Shown one piece after another: positions 38,716 to 47,682 of a stretch of DNA of 64,000 nucleotides. Positions within the stretch are counted from its first letter, which is position 1, and every line of letters begins with the position of its first letter. Location: contig JBIOVM010000165.1 of NCBI GenBank assembly GCA_044867785.1, positions 1 to 64,000 on the forward strand, given 5' to 3'. Below the pieces are notes generated by a model that saw nothing but the letters and a program-made list of their open reading frames with translations, searched no databases and had not been told where the DNA came from. Source of the DNA: DASRDR01 sp044867785 (GTDB lineage Bacteria > Methylomirabilota > Methylomirabilia > Rokubacteriales > DASRDR01). The position numbers and the translations under genes are program-made.

Positions 38716-41700
38716 TCAGACGACGTCGTCGACGATCTCCTTCGGGTCGGGGAAATGCAGGTGCAGCGTCAGCCCCTGATCGGTGTTGGTCGTGGCCCAG
38801 ACCCGTCCGTCGTGCGCCTGGACGATCGAGCGCGTGATGGCGAGGCCCATGCCCAGGCCATCCGGCTTGCTGCTCACGAAGTGCTCGAAGATGCGCTCGA
38901 GGTCCCCGTCCTTGACGCCGACGCCCGAGTCGCGGATGGCCATCGCGACGCCGCCGTCGCGCATCCCGGTCTCGATCGTGATCTCCCGTGGTCCGTCCGG
39001 GGCGGCGGCGATCGCGTCGCACGCGTTGACCAGCAAGTTCAGGAGGACCTGCTCGAGCTGGACCGAGTCGCCGTGGATCGCTGGCAGCCCGGGCCCGAGA
39101 AGGCACTGAACCGTGATCCGCTGACGCTCGAGGTCGTGGTGGAGCAGGCTGATCGCGTCGCCGACCAGATCGTTCAGGTCGATCGGCCGCCTCACCGGCG
39201 ACTCCTTCCGGAAGAGAGCACGGAGCCGCCGGATGACCTCGGAGGCTCGCTTGGCGTCCGCCACCACGTCCGACAGGGCCTCCACCACGCCGGGCCGCGA
39301 TCCTCGGCCGGCGTCCAGAAGCCGGCGCGTCGCCTGAGCGTTCGCCACGATGGCCGCGAGCGGCTGATTGATCTCGTGGGCGAGCGAGGCGGCCAGCTCC
39401 CCGAGGGTCGTGGTCCTGAGGACGTGCGCCAGCTCGTCGCGCTGACGCCGAGCCTCCTCCTCCGCCTGATGCCGGCGCGTCACGTCGACGTGGGTGACGA
39501 GCGCCCCGCCTTCTGGGCGCCGGAGCGGTTCCGCCGTCATCTCGTACCAGCGCTCCCCGCCGGGAACCTGGACGGCGTACTCCACCTGTCGGGGGATGCC
39601 GCCCGCCAGCACTGTGCGGACGGCGTGCAGGACCCGGAGGGCGTAGGGCTCGCCCGCCTCCGCTGCGGCCCGGCAGGTGTCGATGTAGCTGGCGCCGACC
39701 GACACGCGGGCGGGGTCCGCCCCGCTCTCCGCGGCGAACCGCAGCCAGGCTTGGTTGACGGCGATGATCCGCCCGTGCTTGTCGAGCGCGACCACGTTGC
39801 CGTAGAGCGCCCCGAAGATCGCGCTCCGGAGGAGGTCGGTCTCGAGGAGCGCCTGCTGGGCGGCCCGGAGTTCCGTGACGTCGACGGCCGAGCCCACGTA
39901 TCCGAGGAGGACACCGTCGTCCGCGCGGCGGGGCGCTCCGTGATCCAGGAGCCAGCGGTACTCCTGGTCCCGCCGGGCGAGCCGATACTCCACGGTGAAC
40001 GGACGCCCCCCGTCCAGGGCGGCCGCCAGGGTCCTGCCAACCGCCGCCTGGTCCTCGGGATGGACGTGGGCGATCCAACTGTCCCCGGTCTCCTCGTCGA
40101 GCGGGCGTCCCGTGAAGTCGAGCCACCGCTGGTTGACGTAGCTCCGCTTTCCATCGGGCCCGGACAGCCAGACCATGACCGGAGCGCTGTCGGCCATGCG
40201 CCGGAAGCGTTCCTCGCTCTCGCGGACGGCCTGGTCGGCGTCCCGGCGCTGGAGCGCGCTCGCGAACACGTCCGCCAGCAGCCGGAGCCTCGGCAGGAGC
40301 TCGTCCGACCAGGCACGCTTCCCGTGAACGGTCGCGACCGCGAGGCTTCCGATGGTCACCCCCCGCTCGACCATGGGGACGACGGCGGCGGAGCGAGTGC
40401 CGAATCGCTCGATGGCTCGCCGGTCCACCGAGGCGTCCACGGGGAGATCCTGCGGCTGGCCCAGGCGGACGACGCGGCCTTGACGCAGCTGGCCGATGAT
40501 CCACGGCGCCTCGGTCCCCCGGATCATCGCGCGAAGCGGCGTCACCCCCTCGCGGGCCCAGGAGTGGGTGACGCGGACCTCGTCGGAGGACGCCTGGATG
40601 GCCGTGAGGGTGGCACGATCGACGCCCAGGTCCTCGACGAGGCGGCGCAGCCCGGTCTCGATGTCCGTGTCCACCGTGGACGGCTGACCGGCCGCGAACA
40701 TGGCCGACAGGTCGGAGAGCAGCGTCTCGAAGCGCAGGCGCTCGGTGAGGGCCAGCCGGGTCTGGCGACGCTCCTCGATCACCCCCGCGAGGCACATGAA
40801 GGGAATGGCCACGACGGAGAGGAAGACCTGGAGCGCCAGTACGCCCTCCGCCGGAGGAAGCGCCGTGAACAGCCCGTACCCGCGGGTGCCGGCCCAGATG
40901 GACACCGACACGATCGTCAGCATCGAAAAGCTCACCCCGCCCGGCCCGAAGCGAACCGCCCCCCAGAGGAAGAGCGGCAGCACGAGCGCCAGCGCGGTGT
41001 ACGGCGCCCCGGGAATCCGAAGGGCCGTCAGGCTCACGCCGAACATCGAGGCCACGATCAGCGGGGAGAGGAGCATGGTGCCGAGCATGGCCGCTTCGAC
41101 CAGCCTCGGTGTGGGCGTCCTCCGGAGCCACCCGGGGCCGGAGGTGAGTGCGATGGCGATCGTCGGCACCAGGGTGAGCTCGGTCAGGACGTTGGAGAAG
41201 AAGCGCGTGCGCCAGATGTCCCAGTACGGTTCGGGCCGGAGCCACGACACCACGGCGGCGTCGGCGAACGACGACACGAACGGCGCGGTGAGGCCGGCGG
41301 CGCCGATGAAGCCCGCGACGCGGCGCAACGTGTCGAAGCGAGCCGGCGCGTCGCTGAGCCGGCGCACGCCCAGCGCCGCGATCAGCGCTTCGCTGCAGTT
41401 CGTCGCGAAGAGCAGCGCGATCATCAGGATCGGCCAGCCCGTGGGGAGCTGGATGATCAGGTGCGCCGGAAGCGCGGCCAGGAGATAGATCCCCCAGCGC
41501 TGCGGCGGCGACAGGAGGAGGGTGGCGGTCAGGATCGCGTTCGGCGGCCAGAGTACGGATGGAGTCGCCGGGGGGAAGCGGAGCACGAAGCCGACCCGGG
41601 AGCCGACGTAGTAGGCGAGGCCGACGAGCAGGGCGATTCCGGCGGTCCGAAGGGCGGGTCGCGCGAGCCGGCCCCGCAGGGACATTCCGGCGCCGTCGCT

Positions 41701-41730
41701 CGAGGCTGGATCCGCCACTCGATTCTCCAC
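38716..41730 (-). CDS. MASE1-GAF-PAS-PAS sensor histidine kinase
   Basis: The 1004-residue membrane kinase has an N-terminal MASE1 sensor (about 30-320, with FPPATPSVLWPPNAILTATL), a GAF domain (about 340-490), two PAS domains (about 510-755; the first has ESEERFRRMADSAPVMVWLS and WLDFTGRP), a HisKA domain with H785 in ASLAHEINQPLAAI, and an HATPase domain (LLNLLVNACDAI, DSGVGVKDGDLERIFEHF, GLGMGLAITRSIV). It matches the kinases that pair with FixJ-type regulators, encoded just downstream with overlap. GTG at 41730 follows GGAGGG. The signal is unknown; proximity to fae suggests control of C1 metabolism. Confidence 0.9.
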   Translation of the reverse strand: MENRVADPASSDGAGMSLRGRLARPALRTAGIALLVGLAYYVGSRVGFVLRFPPATPSVLWPPNAILTATLLLSPPQRWGIYLLAALPAHLIIQLPTGWPILMIALLFATNCSEALIAALGVRRLSDAPARFDTLRRVAGFIGAAGLTAPFVSSFADAAVVSWLRPEPYWDIWRTRFFSNVLTELTLVPTIAIALTSGPGWLRRTPTPRLVEAAMLGTMLLSPLIVASMFGVSLTALRIPGAPYTALALVLPLFLWGAVRFGPGGVSFSMLTIVSVSIWAGTRGYGLFTALPPAEGVLALQVFLSVVAIPFMCLAGVIEERRQTRLALTERLRFETLLSDLSAMFAAGQPSTVDTDIETGLRRLVEDLGVDRATLTAIQASSDEVRVTHSWAREGVTPLRAMIRGTEAPWIIGQLRQGRVVRLGQPQDLPVDASVDRRAIERFGTRSAAVVPMVERGVTIGSLAVATVHGKRAWSDELLPRLRLLADVFASALQRRDADQAVRESEERFRRMADSAPVMVWLSGPDGKRSYVNQRWLDFTGRPLDEETGDSWIAHVHPEDQAAVGRTLAAALDGGRPFTVEYRLARRDQEYRWLLDHGAPRRADDGVLLGYVGSAVDVTELRAAQQALLETDLLRSAIFGALYGNVVALDKHGRIIAVNQAWLRFAAESGADPARVSVGASYIDTCRAAAEAGEPYALRVLHAVRTVLAGGIPRQVEYAVQVPGGERWYEMTAEPLRRPEGGALVTHVDVTRRHQAEEEARRQRDELAHVLRTTTLGELAASLAHEINQPLAAIVANAQATRRLLDAGRGSRPGVVEALSDVVADAKRASEVIRRLRALFRKESPVRRPIDLNDLVGDAISLLHHDLERQRITVQCLLGPGLPAIHGDSVQLEQVLLNLLVNACDAIAAAPDGPREITIETGMRDGGVAMAIRDSGVGVKDGDLERIFEHFVSSKPDGLGMGLAITRSIVQAHDGRVWATTNTDQGLTLHLHFPDPKEIVDDVV

Positions 41731-41910
41731 CCGGCCCTCCTATGAGTACACGGCTGGCCGGGGGGCTCACAAGCGGCTATCCGAAGGTGCTCGGAGGGGC
41801 GGCGCCGGGCGTCTCCAACAGTCCACTGGCACGACCCGGCTACCGTCCCGCCGGCTCCCGTGCCATCATGCGCTCCACACAGCCACGCGCCGCGCGGAAG
41901 AGAGGGACAG

Positions 41911-42186
41911 ATGGCGGTGAGACGGACAGCGCTGCGGGGAAACCCGCCGGTCGGACCCGGTGCCACCGGCGGAGTGCGGGCGATCGGTCGGCTCGTGCGA
42001 GGCGTGGTGCTGGGAATCGTCCTGACCGGCTGCTCGATCCCGTTCGGCAACGGCGGGGAGCCGGCGCCCTCGGGTCAGTCTCCCCAGGAGACGCGACGCG
42101 AACGGAACCGCCTGTTCCTGGAAGAGCAAGAACGGACGGAGCGGCAGAACCAGTTCGACCGCGTCGGGCCGCCTTCCGACCGCTGA
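41911..42186 (+). CDS. Small putative lipoprotein
   Basis: The 91-residue product has a basic N-terminus, one hydrophobic helix and a lipobox (GVVLGIVLTGCS), then a short polar tail rich in Glu/Arg (ETRRERNRLFLEEQERTER). It should be a lipid-anchored envelope protein. The ATG at 41911 has AGAGGGACAG upstream; an in-frame ATG at 41860 is less likely. It is divergent from the histidine kinase gene. No family is recognised. Confidence 0.6.
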   Translation: MAVRRTALRGNPPVGPGATGGVRAIGRLVRGVVLGIVLTGCSIPFGNGGEPAPSGQSPQETRRERNRLFLEEQERTERQNQFDRVGPPSDR

Positions 42187-42410
42187 GTCGCGGTCCCACG
42201 ACCGATCGGGCCGTAGTGAAGTCCTGCCCGAGCCGGACGCAGCCAGCGGAGTAGCGGAGCCCCCACACACCGCCTTTCCACGAGTGTCCTGCCTCGGATA
42301 CCCCGGACCCGCCCGCATCGCCGGTGATCCTGCCGGCGCGACATGGCCCGGCCGCGGGCCGTTCGTCGACATACGACCTTGGTCCAATGGCGACCGCACG
42401 GTCCCCGTGC

Positions 42411-42535
42411 GACCTTTTCCAATCATCGCGGGCTTCGAAGAGGCCCCCGAGAAGGCGCTCGACGAGGCGAACGCGCGCGGCTGGACGGTGGTCGACATGA
42501 AGACCGACTGGGAGCGCGTCCATTCGTTCGAGTGA
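42411..42535 (+). pseudogene. C-terminal remnant of a HAD-family gene
   Basis: The frame ending at 42535 encodes EKALDEANARGWTVVDMKTD followed by WERVHSFE, which aligns with the extreme C-terminus of the HAD phosphatase gene downstream (EALDRAAEYGITLVSMKRD, then WRTVF). The upstream part is unrelated or decayed and lacks the DxDGT motif. It is best read as the tail of a second, degraded copy. Confidence 0.55.
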
Positions 42536-42597
42536 CGTGGCGCGTCCGTGCGACGCGACCAGGGACGATAGGCGATCCCGACCGGCCCACGACGTCA

Positions 42598-42798
42598 ATG
42601 AAGCCGACTGGTGACCCGATCAGGAAGCTCGTCCTGCTGGGTTGCCACGACCAGCTCCACGCCGTCGGGGCGCAGCTCGGCTACGCGGTGCCGCAGGGGT
42701 GGCTCCCGGCCGCCGTCGAGTACCTCTACCAGTACTACGCGGAGGACCGGTTCCGCGGCCAGGAGCTCACGCTGACGGTTGGCTACCAGTTCTTCTGA
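42598..42798 (+). pseudogene. C-terminal remnant of an outer-membrane transporter/porin-like gene
   Basis: The frame encodes about 65 residues ending in strands typical of a beta-barrel: GAQLGYAVPQGWLPAAVEYL and ELTLTVGYQFF with a terminal Phe as in outer-membrane proteins. It resembles the end of phenol-degradation-type (COG4313) transporters. No N-terminus or signal is present, and the preceding frame is non-homologous. I treat it as a truncated gene. Confidence 0.5.
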
Positions 42799-42841
42799 GC
42801 GCGAGACGATCGTAAAGTCAAACACACAACAGGAGGACGAC

Positions 42842-44395
42842 GTGGCAGAGCAGAAGACGGCGACACAGAAGAAGCCGAACATCCTCGTGATCTGGGGCGA
42901 CGACATCGGCATCTCGAATCTTTCCTGCTACTCGCACGGGCTGATGGGCTACCGGACACCGAACATCGACCGCCTCGCGCGGGAAGGCATGATGTTCACC
43001 GACTCCTACGGCGAGCAGTCGTGCACGGCGGGCCGGTCGTCGTTCATAACCGGGCAGAGCGTCTACCGCACCGGTCTCTCGAAGGTCGGCATTCCCGCCG
43101 CGCCGATCGGCATGTCGGACAAGATCGTGACGATCGCCGCGCTCCTCAAGGAGCAAGGCTACGCGACCGGTCAGTTCGGCAAGAACCACCTCGGCGACCT
43201 GAACCACATGCTGCCGACCAACCACGGCTTCGACGAGTTCTTCGGCAACCTCTACCATCTGAACGCCGAGGAAGAGCCGGAGATGTACAATTACCCGAAC
43301 GAGAAGGAGTTTCCGAACTTTCGCAAGCAGTTCGGGCCGCGCGGCGTGATCCATTCCTGGGCGACCGACAAGGACAACCCCGAGGTGCAGCCCCGCTGGG
43401 GCAAGGTCGGCAAGCAGAGGATCCAGGACACCGGCCCGCTCAACGTGAAGCGCATGGTGACCTGCGATGACGAGTTCGTCGCCGCGGCCAAGGACTTCAT
43501 CAAGCGTCAGAACAAGGCCGGCAAGCCATGGTTCGTGTGGCTCAACACCACCCACATGCATTGCTTCACGCACACGAAGAGGAGGAGCCTCGGCCAGGCG
43601 GGGCGCTGGCAGTCGCCCTACCACGACACCATGGTGGACCACGACAAGAACGTCGGCGAGGTGCTGAAACTGCTGGACGAGCTCGGCATCGCCGAGGACA
43701 CGCTCGTCCAGTACTCGACCGACAACGGCCCGCACCGGAACACCTGGCCGGACGGCGCCACCACGCCATTCCGCAGCGAGAAGAACACCAACTGGGAAGG
43801 CGCCTTCCGCGTCCCGCTGCTGGTGCGCTGGCCCGGGAAGATCAAGGCCGGCTCGATCTCCAACGACATCGTGCAGCACCACGACTGGCTGCCGACGTTC
43901 CTCGCGGCCGCCGGCGCGCCGGACGTCGTCGACAAGCTGAAGAAGGGCTACCGGGCGATCGGGCGGACCTACAAGAACCACATCGACGGCTTCAACCTGC
44001 TGCCCTACCTGACCGGCCAGGAGAAGAAGAGCCCGCGGAACGTCTTCTTCTACTTCAGCGATGACGGCGACATGCTCGGCATGCGCTACGACAATTGGAA
44101 GATCGTATTCATGGAGCAGCGCCTCCAGGGCACGCTGGGCGTGTGGGCCGAGCCGTTCGTGCGCCTGCGCTTGCCGAAGATCTTCAACCTCCGCACGGAC
44201 CCCTACGAGTTCGCGCCCGTCACCTCGAACTCGTACTACGACTGGATGATCCACAACGCCTACTTCATCTACGCGGCGCAGGCGGGCGCGGCGCAGTTCG
44301 CGGCGACGTTCAAGGAGTTCCCGCCGGTCCAGAAACCGAACACGTTCACCGTGAATGACGCGCTGGCGAAGATGCACGAGGCCGCGTCGAGCTGA
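42842..44395 (+). CDS. Cys-type arylsulfatase
   Basis: The 517-residue sulfatase hydrolyses a sulfate ester through a formylglycine. Landmarks are PNILVIWGDDIGISNLSCYS (metal-binding Asp pair), the formylglycine motif SCTAGRSSF (C-x-A-x-R, Cys at about residue 61), YATGQFGKNHLGD, STDNGPHRNTWPDG and RWPGKIKAGSISNDIVQHHD. It is Cys-type, so it needs a formylglycine-generating enzyme, encoded about 1.5 kb downstream. GTG at 42842 follows AGGAGGACGA. No signal peptide is visible, so it may be cytoplasmic. The HAD gene starts at base 44395, overlapping the stop by one base. The substrate is unknown. Confidence 0.9.
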   Translation: MAEQKTATQKKPNILVIWGDDIGISNLSCYSHGLMGYRTPNIDRLAREGMMFTDSYGEQSCTAGRSSFITGQSVYRTGLSKVGIPAAPIGMSDKIVTIAALLKEQGYATGQFGKNHLGDLNHMLPTNHGFDEFFGNLYHLNAEEEPEMYNYPNEKEFPNFRKQFGPRGVIHSWATDKDNPEVQPRWGKVGKQRIQDTGPLNVKRMVTCDDEFVAAAKDFIKRQNKAGKPWFVWLNTTHMHCFTHTKRRSLGQAGRWQSPYHDTMVDHDKNVGEVLKLLDELGIAEDTLVQYSTDNGPHRNTWPDGATTPFRSEKNTNWEGAFRVPLLVRWPGKIKAGSISNDIVQHHDWLPTFLAAAGAPDVVDKLKKGYRAIGRTYKNHIDGFNLLPYLTGQEKKSPRNVFFYFSDDGDMLGMRYDNWKIVFMEQRLQGTLGVWAEPFVRLRLPKIFNLRTDPYEFAPVTSNSYYDWMIHNAYFIYAAQAGAAQFAATFKEFPPVQKPNTFTVNDALAKMHEAASS

Positions 44396-45311
44396 TGCTG
44401 GCATCCTGGAACGACGGCGCGGCGAAGTCGGCAATCGTCGATTTCGTCGCGCGCATGACCAAGGAGGGCGGGGCGGAGTACGTCCCGCCCTCCGGACGCA
44501 TCGCGACATCCGACAACGACGGCACGCTATGGTGCGAGCAGCCGCTGCAGGCGCAGTTCTTCTTCGGCCATGACCGTCTGAAGGCCATGGTGGCGAAGGG
44601 CCCGTCGGTGAAGGCACGCCAGCCGTTCAAGGCCTTCCTCGATCACGACGCGAAGACCATCCACGAGCTCGGCAAGCGCGGCTTCTTCGAGGTCGCTGCG
44701 GCCGTGCACGCCGGCATGACGGAGGAGGAGTTCGACCACCACGCCCGCGCCTGGCTCGCCGCCAGCCGGCATCCGACGCTCGGGCGGCCGTTCACGCAGC
44801 TCACCTACCAGCCGCAGAAGGAGCTGCCCGCCTACCTGCGGCAGAACGGCTTTAAGGCCTTCGTCGTCTCCGGCGGCGGCATCGATGTCATCCGCGCCTT
44901 TCGCCGGGAGGAGTGCGGCATTCCGCGCGAGCAGGTCGTCGGCTCGAGCGTGAAGACCCGCTTCGAGACGACGAACGGCGCAGGCGACCTGAAGAAGCTC
45001 GCCGAGGTGAACAGCTTCGACGACCGCGAGGCGAAGCCGGTCAGTATCAACCTGCACATCGGCCGCCGGCCGATCTCGCGTTCGGCAACTCCGACGGCGA
45101 CCTCGCGATGCTGCGTTACACGAAGACCGGCTCCGGCGCCCGCCTCGTGCTGCGCCTGCACCGGGACGACGCCGAGCGCGAATTCGCCTGTGACCGCGAG
45201 TTCAAGCTGAGCCCGCTCGTCGAGGCGCTCGACAGGGCGGCGGAGTACGGCATCACCTTGGTCAGCATGAAGCGTGACTGGCGGACCGTGTTCGCCGAGA
45301 AGACGACGTGA
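44395..45311 (+). pseudogene. HAD-family phosphatase gene with a single-base frameshift
   Basis: From ATG at 44395 the frame encodes a HAD hydrolase with the DxDGT-type motif in IATSDNDGTLWCEQPL, a cap region, and KAFVVSGGGIDVIRAF. It runs into a wrong frame after 45075 and stops at 45210. The next frame resumes exactly with LAFGNSDGDLAMLRY (the last HAD motif) and continues to 45311. Adding one C after 45075 restores one open frame (ATC CTC GCG). It is either a recent frameshift or a sequence error. Relatives pair with sulfatases in similar clusters, so it was probably functional recently. Confidence 0.8.
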
Positions 45312-45364
45312 CACAGTACTTCGAGACGGCCGTCCACCGCGGCGAATTGGCCGGCCGGTAGACG

Positions 45365-45781
45365 ATGGAAGCGCTGTCGGAGCTATTGTGGCGCCAGTGG
45401 ACGGATCTCCTCGCCCGGCCGAGCGGCCCGTTCGCCTTCCGCTTCCTCCTCCAGCCCATGATGGCCATCATCGCGGCGGTCAAGGACGGGCTCCGCGACG
45501 CCCGCACCGGGCGGCCGCCGTATTTCTGGGCGATGCTCACGGGAGTCAGGCGGCGTGGAGGGTTGCTGCGCGAGGGTCTCCGCGCGACGATTCGGATCAT
45601 CCTGCTCGGACTGGTCATGGACGCGGCCTACCAGGTCGTGAGGCTGCGCACCTTCTATCCGATGGAGGCGCTGATCATCGCGCTCGTGCTCGCGTTCGTG
45701 CCTTATCTCCTGACACGCGGGCCGGTCACGCGGGTGGCGTCGTGGTGGATGCATCGCGCCCGGCCCGGCTCGGTCAAGTGA
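45365..45781 (+). CDS. Hypothetical membrane protein
   Basis: The 138-residue protein has two or three hydrophobic segments: PFAFRFLLQPMMAIIAAVKD, then IRIILLGLVMDAAYQVV, then EALIIALVLAFVPYLLTRGP. It has no cofactor motif. It lies between the HAD gene and the formylglycine-generating enzyme on the same strand, so it may belong to the sulfatase operon. The ATG at 45365 lies 53 bases after the HAD stop. I do not recognise a named family. Confidence 0.65.
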   Translation: MEALSELLWRQWTDLLARPSGPFAFRFLLQPMMAIIAAVKDGLRDARTGRPPYFWAMLTGVRRRGGLLREGLRATIRIILLGLVMDAAYQVVRLRTFYPMEALIIALVLAFVPYLLTRGPVTRVASWWMHRARPGSVK

Positions 45782-45905
45782 TCGCGCCGACGCGGGCCGC
45801 CGGGTGCGCCACGGGGGACGGCCGGGCGTGGCCCTTGCCGGGGGATGCGAAGGGTGCGACCGTCGAGCCGCGGACCGCGGTCCGCAACCTGGCTGAGAGG
45901 ACCTG

Positions 45906-46892
45906 ATGAGCAATCGCGCCGAGACCGGTCCCGCGCCGTCGCCGCCCGGGCCGCCGCCCTTCGAGGACATGGTCTGGATTCCCGGCGGCACCTTCCTGAT
46001 GGGATCGGACCATCACTATCCCGAGGAGGCGCCGGCCCACGAGGTCACCGTGGACGGCTTTTGGATGAACCGGTGCGCAGTGACCAACCGGGAGTTCCGG
46101 CGCTTCGTCGAGGCCACGGGATACGTTACGTTCGCCGAGAAGCCGCCGCGGGTCGAGGACTACCCGGGCGCCAAGCCGGAGATGCTGGTGGCCGGCTCCA
46201 TCGTTTTCAAGCGCCCCCAGCAGCAAGTGGACCTCGGCAATCACTACAACTGGTGGGACTGGGTTCCCGGCGCGAGCTGGCGTCACCCGCGAGGCCCGCA
46301 GAGCTCGCTCGGCGGGCTCGCCAAGCATCCCGTGGTCCACGTTGCCTTCCAGGACATAGAGGCGTATGCCCGTTGGGCGGGGAAGACGCTCCCCACCGAG
46401 GCCGAATGGGAATTCGCCGCCCGGGGTGGGCTCGAGGGCGCGGAGTTCTGCTGGGGGAACGAGTTCGCGCCCCGGGGCAAGCAGATGTGCAACACCTGGC
46501 AGGGGGATTTCCCGAGCGAGAACCTCCTGACCGACGGCTATGAATGGACGGCGCCGGTCGGAGCGTTCCCGCCGAACGGCTACGGGCTCCACGAGATGGC
46601 GGGGAACGTGTGGGAGTGGACGACCGACTGGTTCCAGTCCCACGGAGAGCTGATGAAGTCCTGCTGCGCCAACGTGAACCCGCTCGGCGGACAGGAGGAA
46701 CAGAGCTATCACGCCGGGACGCGCGACCTTCAGATCCCGCGCAAGGTGATGAAGGGCGGCTCGTATCTCTGCTCGCCGAACTACTGCCGGCGCTACCGGC
46801 CGGCCGCCCGCATGGCTCAGCCGATCGACACGTCGACGTGCCATCTCGGATTCCGCTGCATCGTGCGGCCCTCGGGCCGCGCGCACTCGTGA
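45906..46892 (+). CDS. Formylglycine-generating enzyme (SUMF1 family)
   Basis: The 328-residue protein matches FGE: MVWIPGGTFLMGSDHHYPEE, VDGFWMNRCAVTNREFRRF, AKHPVVHVAFQDIEAYARWA, LPTEAEWEFAARGG, GNVWEWTTDWFQ, and the copper-binding Cys pair in GSYLCSPNYCRRYRPAAR. It should convert the sulfatase Cys to formylglycine using O2 in the cytoplasm or periplasm. It starts at ATG 45906. Both Cys are present, unlike in many SUMF1 paralogues (EgtB-like or kinase-associated), which supports a genuine FGE for the neighbouring sulfatase. Confidence 0.9.
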   Translation: MSNRAETGPAPSPPGPPPFEDMVWIPGGTFLMGSDHHYPEEAPAHEVTVDGFWMNRCAVTNREFRRFVEATGYVTFAEKPPRVEDYPGAKPEMLVAGSIVFKRPQQQVDLGNHYNWWDWVPGASWRHPRGPQSSLGGLAKHPVVHVAFQDIEAYARWAGKTLPTEAEWEFAARGGLEGAEFCWGNEFAPRGKQMCNTWQGDFPSENLLTDGYEWTAPVGAFPPNGYGLHEMAGNVWEWTTDWFQSHGELMKSCCANVNPLGGQEEQSYHAGTRDLQIPRKVMKGGSYLCSPNYCRRYRPAARMAQPIDTSTCHLGFRCIVRPSGRAHS

Positions 46893-46935
46893 CGGTCCCC
46901 GCGGGGACGAAGCGGCCGGCGACGGGGTGCGGCTG

Positions 46936-47373
46936 ATGGTCGGCGACCCGGTGGAGGGGACAGCGCGGTTCGAGGTCAAGCCGACGGCCGAGTCACACTT
47001 CTCGTGGCTCCGCACGCGCCTGAGCACGGAGCGGACGCTGATGTCGTGGCTGCGCACGGGCGTCTCGCTGATCGGCTTCGGGTTCACGATCTTCCAGGTG
47101 TCGGCGCGACTCCACCAGCCAGGGTCCGGGAACGCGTTGCTGCCGGAGGCGCCGCGGTACCTGGGCATGGCGCTGATCGCGGGCGGCACGCTCGGGCTGA
47201 TGATCGCGGCGTGGCAGTATCGATGGCTGATCCGGTACCTGAACCGACCCGAGTACCGGCCGGTGGCCGGGATCCGCGGCGCGCCGCATCACACGCCGAC
47301 GCTCGCCCTCACCTTGCTCCTGTCGGTGGTCGGGGCCGTCGCCTTCGTCGCGGTGATCCTGCGCTGGCCGTAG
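46936..47373 (+). CDS. DUF202 (YidH-like) membrane protein
   Basis: The 145-residue protein has the DUF202 signature: HFSWLRTRLSTERTLMSWLR, then TGVSLIGFGFTIFQVSARLH, then YLGMALIAGGTLGLMIAAW and a last helix LLLSVVGAVAFVAVILRWP. It should be an inner-membrane protein with three helices and no known activity. The ATG at 46936 is chosen; a GTG at 46927 in frame is equally possible. It precedes napD by 18 bases and may be the first gene of the Nap transcript. Confidence 0.82.
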   Translation: MVGDPVEGTARFEVKPTAESHFSWLRTRLSTERTLMSWLRTGVSLIGFGFTIFQVSARLHQPGSGNALLPEAPRYLGMALIAGGTLGLMIAAWQYRWLIRYLNRPEYRPVAGIRGAPHHTPTLALTLLLSVVGAVAFVAVILRWP

Positions 47374-47391
47374 AGAGCGAGGGTTCCGATC

Positions 47392-47682
47392 GTGCCGATC
47401 AAGAGCTACCTGGCGTACCCGGCGACGGGACGGCGCGACGCGCTCGCGCGAGCCCTGGCCACGCTCGGCGGGTGCGAGGTGATCCCCGCCTCGAACCGTG
47501 ACGTCCTGGTGCTGGTCACCGACACGCCTCACGACGACGCCGAGCGGGCCCTCCAGGCTACCCTGGACGAGTTGCCCGATCTCCAGGCCCTCACCCTGGT
47601 CTCCGGACTCGACGATCCCGAGGCGGTCGAAGTCCCCGCCGTCACCACGCCCCGCGAGGAGCCGCGCCATGACTCGCCGTGA
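47392..47682 (+). CDS. napD: NapD-like chaperone
   Basis: The 96-residue protein has a NapD ferredoxin-like fold: IKSYLAYPATGRRDALARAL, then GCEVIPASNRDVLVLVTDTP and LDELPDLQALTLVSGLDD. NapD binds the NapA twin-arginine signal and helps insertion of the molybdenum cofactor before export. GTG at 47392 follows GAGGG. It overlaps napA by 14 bases, the expected partner. The family is short and divergent, so the call rests partly on location. Confidence 0.85.
   Translation: MPIKSYLAYPATGRRDALARALATLGGCEVIPASNRDVLVLVTDTPHDDAERALQATLDELPDLQALTLVSGLDDPEAVEVPAVTTPREEPRHDSP

Noticed and set aside
38755..41745. Very long plus-strand open frame of nearly 1000 codons opposite the histidine kinase gene
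   Set aside because: It mirrors the kinase gene codon for codon on the other strand, is rich in Arg, Asp, Gly and Val as expected from high-GC antisense frames, and has no recognisable domain.
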